From: Methylotenera sp.
Lineage (GTDB): Bacteria > Pseudomonadota > Gammaproteobacteria > Burkholderiales > Methylophilaceae
Direction of reading: 5' to 3'
DNA: 64,000 bases
Assembly: GCA_030693535.1 (NCBI GenBank)
Contig: JAUYAL010000067.1
Coordinates: 1 to 64,000 of the forward strand
Under the pieces are notes generated by a model, which did not search any database, was not told the origin of the DNA, and saw only the letters and a program-made list of their open reading frames with translations. Positions 1-7,010 of the stretch are shown here, piece after piece. A program made the position numbers and the translations under genes. Position 1 is the first letter of the stretch. The number at the start of each line of letters is the position of its first letter.

Positions 1-1599
1 TAAAGTACCGTAGAACACTAAGCCTGAACCTGTGGTTAATACACCACCCCATGCTGAGAATTTCACTTTGTTGTACCATACTTTTTTGTTAGTCATTGGA
101 TCATAAGCAGCAAAACCAACCAATACGCCAACTGGACCTGGGAACATAGTCAATGTAGCACCAACCCATGGTTGACCTGATACGTATTTAGACTCAACTG
201 GCTCGTATGTCATACATACGTGGTTCAATGGTGAATACATTAAACCAGTTTTTGGTGAGTAAGCAGCTGGTTGTTGGTCTTTAGTACCCAATGCAGCTGG
301 GCAAATGCCTTTAGCATTATAGTCTTGGTGTGTTGAGGCATTTGCCGTTTTGTTAGGAACTCCTGTTTTTAAATCCACACCAGTTGCCCAGTTAACGAAT
401 GGGTGTACTTTTTCAGCAGCTACTAATTTACCAGTATGCGCATGCCACGTGTAGGCAAAACCATTACGGTCATGGTGCCAAGCGTATGTTTTGCCACCTT
501 TATCGAACAAGATTACTTCGTTAATACCATCATAATCCCACTCATCATGTGGAGTCATTTGCATACCCCAACGGGCCATACCTGTATCTAAATCACGTGC
601 AAATACAGTCATAGACCATTTGTTATCACCTGGACGTACATCTGGGTTCCAAACTGATGGGTTACCTGTTCCGTAGTAAACCAAGTTTGTACGTGCATCA
701 TACGGCCACCAGCCCCATACAGAGCCACCACCATGTTGCCAACCATCTTTAACTGCTTGTGGTTTTAACCATGTGCGTGTACCTAATTCTTTTTCGCCAA
801 TTTTCAATTGATCGTTAGGAATCTTTTTGAATGAACCGCCTTCTTTATTACCACCGTTTACATCTTGGTAAACAGATAATGCGCTGTATTCAGGTGTATC
901 TTTGTTGAAGCCTTCACCAATCAACACTTCAGCATCTGGGCCTGTAGAGTAAGCTTTCCATGCCAAAGAACCGTCTTTAGCATTGTAAGCTGCGATAAAG
1001 CAACGTACACCGAACTCAGCACCTGAACAACCTGTTAATACTTTATCTTTAATTACGTGTGGTGCATTAGTATTTGTAGCGCCGACTTTTGGGTCGTTTA
1101 CTAATGTTGACCATACTTTAGCGCCTGTTTTAGCATCTAAAGCAACTAATTGACCGTCGTTTTGTTGCAGGTAAATTTTGCCATCACCATAACCCATGCC
1201 ACGACTTACGTTATCGCAACATAAAACAGCTTGTACTGATGGATCTTGTTTAGGGAAATATGACCATACGATTTTTTGATTGTCGTTTAAATCAAGTGCG
1301 TACACATTGTTTGGGAATGCAGTATGCACATACATCATGTTACCAATGACTACTGGTGAACCTTCATGCCCACGGTTTACACCAGTCGCGAATGTCCATG
1401 CTGCTTTAAGTTTTTTAATGTTACCTTTATTGATTTGTGCTAACTTGCTGTAGCCTTGGTTATCGTGCTGACCACGTGGGTGTAGCCAATTGTTTGAATC
1501 TTTCATTGCTGCATCTTGGTCTGCTGCTGCGAAGGCCACCATAGGCAAAGCCAAGGCTGCACTTACTGCAAGACCTAATACGCGTTTTTTTGTAAACAT
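1..1599 (-). CDS. xoxF: PQQ-dependent methanol dehydrogenase, lanthanide-dependent XoxF type (3' end outside window)
   Basis: Periplasmic quinoprotein that oxidises methanol to formaldehyde and passes electrons to a cytochrome c. The first 533 codons are present and the gene runs off the left edge. The start is the ATG at 1599, preceded by a GGAG ribosome site. A signal peptide of about 23 residues (MFTKKRVLGL..., ending near AFA-A) starts the protein. The vicinal disulfide pair typical of the family is C127-C128. The active-site segment reads HDEWDYDG: D355 is the catalytic Asp, and D357 two residues later is the extra Asp that coordinates a lanthanide in XoxF; calcium-dependent MxaF has Ala there. 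No partner cytochrome (xoxG) or xoxJ is visible in the window. A MocR-type regulator is transcribed divergently. Identification is firm; the XoxF sub-clade is not determined. Confidence 0.95.
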   Translation of the reverse strand, partial: MFTKKRVLGLAVSAALALPMVAFAAADQDAAMKDSNNWLHPRGQHDNQGYSKLAQINKGNIKKLKAAWTFATGVNRGHEGSPVVIGNMMYVHTAFPNNVYALDLNDNQKIVWSYFPKQDPSVQAVLCCDNVSRGMGYGDGKIYLQQNDGQLVALDAKTGAKVWSTLVNDPKVGATNTNAPHVIKDKVLTGCSGAEFGVRCFIAAYNAKDGSLAWKAYSTGPDAEVLIGEGFNKDTPEYSALSVYQDVNGGNKEGGSFKKIPNDQLKIGEKELGTRTWLKPQAVKDGWQHGGGSVWGWWPYDARTNLVYYGTGNPSVWNPDVRPGDNKWSMTVFARDLDTGMARWGMQMTPHDEWDYDGINEVILFDKGGKTYAWHHDRNGFAYTWHAHTGKLVAAEKVHPFVNWATGVDLKTGVPNKTANASTHQDYNAKGICPAALGTKDQQPAAYSPKTGLMYSPLNHVCMTYEPVESKYVSGQPWVGATLTMFPGPVGVLVGFAAYDPMTNKKVWYNKVKFSAWGGVLTTGSGLVFYGTL

Positions 1600-1974
1600 A
1601 GTTATCTCCAAAGATAATTTTTAAGAATGAGGTCAATTAACCTCAATTTGCTCACATCAAACTGGCACTAGGATGACAGGCAATCAAAACAACCGTATAA
1701 AAAAAATATCTAATTTCTATTTAGTTGTTTCAATTTGTAAACGAATGTAACTTTATATAATAACCTTCGCATAAATGCCATCCAGTATTTTAATTCATAC
1801 TGGTCCAGATGATTTATTTAACAAAATTTCATTATTTTGGTACTATCTAAAAATTGGGTTCTCCTAGTATCCATTAAACGTAATTTTCTGATAACAATAT
1901 AAGCACTCACTACTGGTTCTTGTAGCAGCTTTATTCAGAATTTTAGTGCTGGCAACATGCCAGTTGGATAGGAG
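1600..1974. promoter_or_regulatory. xoxF / mocR divergent promoter region with two inverted repeats
   Basis: This 375-bp gap holds no gene. It contains CCAGTAT (1782-1788) and ATACTGG (1797-1803) as a perfect 7-bp inverted repeat with an 8-bp spacer. It also contains CTGGCA-ACA-TGCCAG (1949-1963), a perfect 6-bp inverted repeat about 20 bp before the regulator start. Further CTGG cores occur near 1665 and 1914. They share the CTGG/CCAG core and are plausible operators for the divergent MocR-type protein. I saw no GGYTG-N4-CARCC element here. Confidence 0.45.
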
Positions 1975-1983
1975 ATGCTGTAT

Positions 1984-3465
1984 ATGCTAAGACCGTGGGA
2001 ACTTAATGTCGATATAGTGCGAGAATCAGGCACGGCAATTCACGTGCAAATAGCACAAAAAATCATTGACGACATTCAGAGTGGCCGCTTTACCTCTGGT
2101 GTAGCGCTACCAGGTACACGTGACCTTGCTAGTAAAATCAATGTGAATCGAAAAACTGTTATTCAAGCTTATGATGAGTTAATTGCGCAAGGTTGGCTAA
2201 TTAGCGAGAGTAAGCGCGGCACATTCGTTTCATCTAGAGTGCTGGCCATCAACCACAATAAAAATTCACTTAAGATTCAACATCAAACATCTTACCCTCT
2301 GCATATAGAAGTAACGCCTATCTTAAGTAAACGACAAGAACATGACTTTATTCATTTTAGTGAAGGTATGCCAGATATTAGGTTATTACCATTTGAGATG
2401 ATTTCACGCGCAATGCGACATGCATTAATTTATTCTACCAGAAACAGAAAAATAGCCTACGGTGACCCTAAAGGCACCATGATTTTAAGAGAAGCTATCT
2501 TGCAAATGCTCAATATTGAAAGAAGGCTTCATGCCAATATTGAGAATATATGCATCGCACGCGGTAGCCAAATGGCAATTTTTCTAGCCTCCAAAGTATT
2601 AATTGAACCAGGTAATTACGTAGTTCTTGAACAACTCACAAACCCACTTGCTCGCGAAACATTTAAAAGTTGTGGCGCTAATATATTAAGCGTCGCCCAT
2701 GATGATGAAGGAATGGATTTAAACAGCCTAGAACTGCTATGTGTCCAATATAAAATACGTGCGATTTATACCACTCCACACAATCAAATCCCCACAACTG
2801 TATGCATGTCGCAGGAACGCAGGCAAAGGCTATTAACGCTAGCAGAGCAATATGGCTTTTATATCATCGAGGATGATAGCGATCATGAATTTAATTTTTC
2901 ACCTACGGTAGCTCTACCCATTGCCAGTATGCAAAAATCTAATCATGTAATCCATATTGGCTCACTCTCAAAAGTGCTTACGCCAACTTTTAGAATTGGC
3001 TATATTGTCGCACCTAAAGATATCATTAACCAGTGTGCCCATCAAATCAGCATAACAGACCGACAAGGCGACATCATTACCGAACTTGCTATCGCTGAAT
3101 TACTCCATACTGGTGAAATTAAAAGACATATTTTACGCACTCTAAAAATATATGAAGAACGCAGGACTTTTATTTCCATCCTAATAAATAAGGAGCTAAG
3201 TGAGTTTGTGAGCTTTCGACTGGCAGGTAGTGGACTAGCCATATGGCTTCAGATAAGCCAAGCCATTGATATAACTAAACTAATCCGCGATGCTACATTA
3301 GAAAAAATAAGCATAACGCCTGCCACTCACTTTTCATGTTTAAACCATCCAATTCAAGCCATCAGACTTGGCTATGCTGATTTAAACCATGATGAAATTT
3401 TCTCCGGTATTCATCGCCTTAAAGCTGTTTTCATGAGCCAGCAAACTAAATTAATTCAAGCTTAA
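1984..3465 (+). CDS. MocR-type (GntR HTH plus aminotransferase-like) transcriptional regulator
   Basis: One-component regulator of the MocR/PdxR family. An N-terminal GntR winged helix-turn-helix (about residues 10-80, with LPGTRDLASKINVNRKTV) is fused to a fold-type I aminotransferase-like domain. That domain keeps the PLP-type Schiff-base lysine in GSLSK (K330), so it probably binds PLP or a PLP adduct as effector. An in-frame ATG at 1975 abuts the TAGGAG ribosome site with no spacer, so the ATG at 1984, nine bases further, is the better start (493 aa). The gene is divergent from xoxF and may control it or itself; target and ligand are not visible. PdxR-like control of vitamin B6 genes is the main alternative, but no pdx gene is nearby. 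Confidence 0.85.
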   Translation: MLRPWELNVDIVRESGTAIHVQIAQKIIDDIQSGRFTSGVALPGTRDLASKINVNRKTVIQAYDELIAQGWLISESKRGTFVSSRVLAINHNKNSLKIQHQTSYPLHIEVTPILSKRQEHDFIHFSEGMPDIRLLPFEMISRAMRHALIYSTRNRKIAYGDPKGTMILREAILQMLNIERRLHANIENICIARGSQMAIFLASKVLIEPGNYVVLEQLTNPLARETFKSCGANILSVAHDDEGMDLNSLELLCVQYKIRAIYTTPHNQIPTTVCMSQERRQRLLTLAEQYGFYIIEDDSDHEFNFSPTVALPIASMQKSNHVIHIGSLSKVLTPTFRIGYIVAPKDIINQCAHQISITDRQGDIITELAIAELLHTGEIKRHILRTLKIYEERRTFISILINKELSEFVSFRLAGSGLAIWLQISQAIDITKLIRDATLEKISITPATHFSCLNHPIQAIRLGYADLNHDEIFSGIHRLKAVFMSQQTKLIQA

Positions 3466-3511
3466 AATAAACATCAACTACAACGCGATACGTCTAAAAT
3501 TTTATTAAACC

Positions 3512-3552
3512 TGGTGGTTGATTACAACCGCAATGGTTGCAATCAACCACCA
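3512..3552. promoter_or_regulatory. Paired GGTTG-N4-CAACC palindromes (candidate enhancer sites)
   Basis: Two 14-bp palindromes, GGTTGATTACAACC (3516-3529) and GGTTGCAATCAACC (3535-3548), have centres 19 bp apart and together form an 18-bp-arm hairpin with one mismatch. The same motif lies upstream of the TonB receptor and the PepSY gene. The pair is about 104 and 123 bp upstream of the -24 element at 3645, normal enhancer geometry for a sigma-54 activator. A terminator role for mocR is possible, but no T-run follows. Confidence 0.55.
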
Positions 3553-3642
3553 ATATAGAATATGCCAATTAAATAAACTCAACATTTAAAAATAATAAGC
3601 TTATATTCAATAAGTTATACAATTAATAATGCAAGATATAAC

Positions 3643-3659
3643 TTGGCACGTTTGTAGCT
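3643..3659 (+). promoter_or_regulatory. Sigma-54 (-24/-12) promoter in a gene-free gap
   Basis: TTGGCACG-TTTG-TAGCT matches the sigma-54 consensus YTGGCACG-N4-TTGCW with one mismatch. The GG (3645-3646) and GC (3657-3658) doublets have the required 10-bp separation. Predicted start is near 3670. No open reading frame of note follows before the terminator at 3781. Confidence 0.6.
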
Positions 3660-3669
3660 TATATAACAC

Positions 3670-3818
3670 TAGGGAATACTATCACTAGGACTTTTTACTG
3701 TTACATAATTATAAGGGTTGTGTGTATAGTGAACTGGATAGATTCCTCACCTATAGTTTGTTGTTTATTTGCATGTAGTAAAAAGTAAAAAAGGCGCTTA
3801 GGCGCCTTTTTTACTTTT
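3670..3818 (+). ncRNA. Candidate sigma-54-dependent small RNA
   Basis: About 149 nt between a well-matched -24/-12 promoter and a 17-bp perfect-stem terminator ending in a T-run. No ribosome site with a credible reading frame is visible, and the neighbouring PepSY gene is on the opposite strand. The unit would be a small RNA or a tiny transcript activated from the palindrome pair at 3512-3552. This is inferred only from signals; no known RNA family is recognised. Confidence 0.35.
3781..3818. terminator. Bidirectional intrinsic terminator
   Basis: Perfect 17-bp stem (3781-3797 with 3802-3818), 4-nt loop TTAG and a GGCGC core with T-rich tails in both directions. It can end the minus-strand PepSY transcript and any plus-strand transcript from 3670. 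Confidence 0.9.
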
Positions 3819-3846
3819 AAACAACTAATTAATTAGTAAGATTAAA

Positions 3847-4374
3847 TTACTCTTTACCAATTTGATACTCTTCGTAGCTCACTTCCACAATTTTGCCAGT
3901 AGTCGCATCAACTTCAACTTTAATCTCTTCTTTGTCAGCCTCTAAAATATCAAATTCATATGAAACTTTACCATCTGACTCAATTTCATACTCAGTTTCA
4001 ACAACTGTACCAAGATGCGCCGCCAATGCCGTTGCTTTTGCATCAGCTTCCGTCACTTTTGCAGCAGCTTTAAATTTAGCATCGTCAGCTTTAACCTCTT
4101 GCTCAATTTCAATAACTTTACCTGATTTTGCATCACACTCAATATCCCAAGATGTACCGTCTGGAGACTCAATATCGAACTCATAAACACCTTTTTTGTT
4201 CTCTGATTTAAACTCTAGCTTAACGATAGTGCCTTCGTGTTTTATTAATGCTGCTTTCACACACTTACCTAAACTATCATATGCTTTTGGTTTAAGCGTA
4301 TCATGTCCAGCTACTGCTGAATTTGCAAAAAATGCTGCTGCAATTATGGTGCTACCTATTGTTAAACGAAACAT
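3847..4374 (-). CDS. Secreted double-PepSY protein, lanpepsy-like
   Basis: Small exported protein of 175 residues. A signal peptide ([20 protein letters not shown]..., cleavage near AVA-G) is followed by two PepSY-like repeats: about residues 34-95 (LGKCVKAAL to [10 protein letters not shown]) and about 105-168 ([13 protein letters not shown] to [10 protein letters not shown]). The mature protein is very rich in Asp and Glu, and C38 and C79 could pair. A periplasmic two-PepSY protein called lanpepsy binds lanthanides in the related methylotroph Methylobacillus flagellatus; size, architecture and acidity agree, but orthology is inferred. The start has an AGGAG ribosome site. A GGCTG-N4-CAACC palindrome lies about 130 bp upstream of the start. 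Alternative: a generic cation-binding or protease-inhibitor PepSY protein. Confidence 0.75.
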   Translation of the reverse strand: MFRLTIGSTIIAAAFFANSAVAGHDTLKPKAYDSLGKCVKAALIKHEGTIVKLEFKSENKKGVYEFDIESPDGTSWDIECDAKSGKVIEIEQEVKADDAKFKAAAKVTEADAKATALAAHLGTVVETEYEIESDGKVSYEFDILEADKEEIKVEVDATTGKIVEVSYEEYQIGKE

Positions 4375-4400
4375 ATTAATCTCCTATTGTTATAAATAAA

Positions 4401-4416
4401 AAGCAAAGTGTGCCAA
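4401..4416 (-). promoter_or_regulatory. Sigma-54-like element with short spacing before the PepSY gene
   Basis: On the minus strand TTGGCACACTTTGCTT contains near-ideal -24 (TTGGCAC) and -12 (TTGC) elements, but GG and GC are separated by 8 rather than 10 bp, which sigma-54 normally does not tolerate. It is listed because it lies about 92 bp downstream of the palindrome at 4498-4513, as in the other two loci. Confidence 0.3.
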
Positions 4417-4497
4417 CTTAAAAAACCATTACTTATTTAATTATATTTTACCAAAAACAGCTAGGTATTTGATTAAATTACAAAAATATTACATTTA

Positions 4498-4513
4498 TGG
4501 CTGTAATCAACCA
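4498..4513. promoter_or_regulatory. GGCTG-N4-CAACC palindrome upstream of the PepSY gene
   Basis: TGGCTGTAATCAACCA fits TGGYTG-N4-CARCCA, the motif repeated at 3512-3552 and 16276-16335. Its centre is 131 bp upstream of the PepSY start. The remainder of the 4375-4715 gap is AT-rich and shows no gene. Confidence 0.5.
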
Positions 4514-4645
4514 ATTAAAATTCAAAAGGCATCTAACAGATACTTAATGTGGTTAATTTTATAAAAAGCTATAACTAAAATTTAGTATACAGATACATTT
4601 TGTTACATCTTTTACATTACCACTGAACTTCTAGAGATAGTAGCC

Positions 4646-4680
4646 GTAAAAAACCCAGCTACTTACGTAGGCTGGGTTTA
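4646..4680 (-). terminator. Intrinsic terminator of typA
   Basis: AAACCCAGC (4651-4659) pairs with GCTGGGTTT (4671-4679), with further pairing TAC/GTA inside. On the minus strand the stem is followed by a T-run and lies about 35 bp after the typA stop. Confidence 0.8.
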
Positions 4681-4715
4681 AATTGATGCAAAAAATATAC
4701 TAAGTTTACTTGGGG

Positions 4716-6530
4716 CTAAGATTTATTAGTACCAGAGCGTTTACGCTCGTTTTCTGTTAAAAAGCGTTTGCGGATACGAATCGTTTTAGGTGTAATTTCC
4801 ACCAATTCATCATCATCAATAAACTCAACTGCTGACTCTAAAGATAAGGCAATTGGTGTAATCAAACGTACGGCTTCATCAGTGCCTGACGAGCGCACGT
4901 TTGTGAGTTGTTTACCTTTAATTGGATTCACTACCAAATCGTTATCACGACTGTGAACGCCAATAATCATCCCTTCGTACAATTTATCGCCAGGTACTGA
5001 GAACATTTTACCGCGGTCTTGCAATTTCCAAAGCGCGTAAGCAACAGCTTCGCCGTGTTCTGCTGAAATCAAGACTCCATTACGACGGCCTGGCATATCG
5101 GCTTTTACCGGTGCATATTCGTCAAACACGTGTCCCATCAAGCCAGTGCCGCGCGTCATGGTTAGAAATTCACCTTGGAAGCCTATTAAACCACGGGCTG
5201 GAATGCGGTATTCTAAGCGTGTACGGCCATTACCGTCTGATTCCATATTTTGCATTTCGCCTCGGCGGCGACCGAGCTCTTCCATAGCCGCACCTTGATG
5301 TTCGTCTTCTAAATCTACCGTCAAGATTTCATAAGGCTCACATTTTTCACCATTAATTTCACGGTAAACAACTTTTGGCTTACCAACCGCCATTTCAAAA
5401 CCTTCACGACGCATATTTTCAAGCAAAATGGTGAGATGCAACTCACCACGGCCTGAAACGCGGAATACATCATTATCTTCAGTTTCATCAACACGCAAAG
5501 CCACGTTCACTAATAATTCTTTAGTTAAACGGTCACGAATTTGACGTGAAGTGACGAATTTACCTTCAGTTCCTGCTAATGGTGAAGTATTCACCATAAA
5601 GTCCATCGTTAAAGTTGGTTCATCCACGCCTAAATGTGGCAAGCCTTTGGGATTTTCACGGTCACAAACGGTAAAGCCGATACCTATATCATCTAAACCA
5701 GAAATAATAACAATGTCGCCTGCTTCAGCTTCTTCTACTGGCACGCGTTCAAGACCTTTAAAACCAAGCACTTGGTTAATCTTACCCATTGCTACTTGCT
5801 TATCTTCGTTCATAATCGTCACAGATTGACCTGTTTTGATTTTACCGTTAGTAATGCGACCAATACCTAAGCGACCTGTATAAGTTGAATAATCTAAAGC
5901 TGAAATTTGCAATTGTAACGGTGCTTTGCTGTCGCCAGCTGGGCATGCAACGTGGCTTAAAATGGTTTCAAACAACGCGCGCATATTATCCGTAGTTGTT
6001 TTCATATCTAACATGGCATAGCCGTTAATGGCTGACGCGTAAACTATAGGAAAATCTAACTGGTCATCCGTTGCACCTAAATTGGCGAATAAATCAAATG
6101 TTTGGTTAATCACCCAATCTGTTCGCGCACCAGGGCGGTCAACCTTGTTAATTACTACGATTGGTTTTAAACCAAGCGCCAACGCTTTTTTAGTCACAAA
6201 GCGTGTTTGCGGCATTGGTCCTTCAACAGCATCCACCAACAACAACACGCCATCTACCATACCTAAAACACGCTCGACCTCACCACCAAAATCCGCATGG
6301 CCTGGTGTGTCCACAATATTAATATGTGTGCCTTCGTACACCAAAGAGGTGTTTTTAGCCAAAATAGTAATGCCACGTTCTTTTTCAATATCACCACTAT
6401 CCATCACTCGTTCAGAAACGACTTGGTGTGATGAAAAAGTACCTGCTTGTTGTAAAAGCTTATCCACCATGGTCGTTTTACCATGGTCAACGTGGGCGAT
6501 AATTGCGACATTTCTTAAGTTGCGTGACAT
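4716..6530 (-). CDS. typA: Translational GTPase TypA/BipA
   Basis: Ribosome-associated GTPase of the EF-G/LepA group, used in ribosome assembly and stress or cold adaptation. The 604-residue length is normal. The G1 motif is AHVDHGKTT near residue 13, G3 is DTPGHADFGGEVER and G4 is NKVDRPGAR. Domain II, the EF-G-like domain V and the BipA-specific C-terminal region follow (GRGELHLTILLENMRREG; PARGLIGFQGEFLT; ending in basic KKS-type residues). It starts at the ATG at 6530 and is monocistronic with its own terminator. The next gene is a divergent RNA helicase with a related ribosome-biogenesis or cold role. Confidence 0.97.
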   Translation of the reverse strand: MSRNLRNVAIIAHVDHGKTTMVDKLLQQAGTFSSHQVVSERVMDSGDIEKERGITILAKNTSLVYEGTHINIVDTPGHADFGGEVERVLGMVDGVLLLVDAVEGPMPQTRFVTKKALALGLKPIVVINKVDRPGARTDWVINQTFDLFANLGATDDQLDFPIVYASAINGYAMLDMKTTTDNMRALFETILSHVACPAGDSKAPLQLQISALDYSTYTGRLGIGRITNGKIKTGQSVTIMNEDKQVAMGKINQVLGFKGLERVPVEEAEAGDIVIISGLDDIGIGFTVCDRENPKGLPHLGVDEPTLTMDFMVNTSPLAGTEGKFVTSRQIRDRLTKELLVNVALRVDETEDNDVFRVSGRGELHLTILLENMRREGFEMAVGKPKVVYREINGEKCEPYEILTVDLEDEHQGAAMEELGRRRGEMQNMESDGNGRTRLEYRIPARGLIGFQGEFLTMTRGTGLMGHVFDEYAPVKADMPGRRNGVLISAEHGEAVAYALWKLQDRGKMFSVPGDKLYEGMIIGVHSRDNDLVVNPIKGKQLTNVRSSGTDEAVRLITPIALSLESAVEFIDDDELVEITPKTIRIRKRFLTENERKRSGTNKS

Positions 6531-7010
6531 ATTTTATAGCCAGATCATTGAAAGGCGGCGATTTTAACACACTTAACAATTTTTTAATTGAGTAATTTAG
6601 CTTTGCTAAAAGATATAAATTGACAAACTAATTTAAATGGTTATACTGCGCGCTTCATTCGCATTACTACATTTTTTTGTGATGCTTGAATCATTGCCCT
6701 GACCCTTCTGTTGCTCGTGAAATTTTGTAGCAACTATCAAGAAATCAAATTATTGATTTTTACTGGTTAGCGGCTGTGCCCGTGCGCTGGTAAAGAGATA
6801 TTAGCTTGACTGTGTAAGTGAGATTGTTTATTTAATCTCTAATGTTTTTCAAACTTAACACCAAATATTCTCTGCGTTTATATTGCCCTTGAGCATAAGC
6901 TTAACTAATCGCTTATGCGCAAATGATATGTCCGTTTTTACTTAGCGCCCTTTTTGTTTTATTTATATCTGGTTATTACTTATTAGTAATAACTTAAGAA
7001 AGGGAATACT
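6531..7010 (+). promoter_or_regulatory. Sigma-70 promoter and ~357-nt structured leader of the RNA helicase gene
   Basis: TTGACA (6620-6625), a 16-bp spacer and TATACT (6642-6647) make a near-consensus promoter. Transcription would begin near 6654, leaving about 357 nt before the TTG start at 7011. The leader has three simple hairpins: GTTGCT/AGCAAC (6710-6734), GAGATT/AATCTC (6820-6839) and GCATAAGC/GCTTATGC (6893-6918). No reading frame of note is present. Long leaders are typical of cold-shock-regulated RNA chaperone and helicase mRNAs. Confidence 0.6.

Noticed and set aside
1663..1685. TGGCAC upstream of mocR as a sigma-54 promoter
   Set aside because: The -12 position reads AC instead of GC, and it would leave a leader of about 300 nt.
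1670..1710. Minus-strand GG...GC pair as a sigma-54 promoter of xoxF
   Set aside because: GG and GC are 11 bp apart rather than 10 and the flanking bases do not match the consensus.
3847..4399. Plus-strand reading frames opposite the PepSY gene
   Set aside because: They are antisense shadows of a gene with a signal peptide, ribosome site and terminator on the minus strand.
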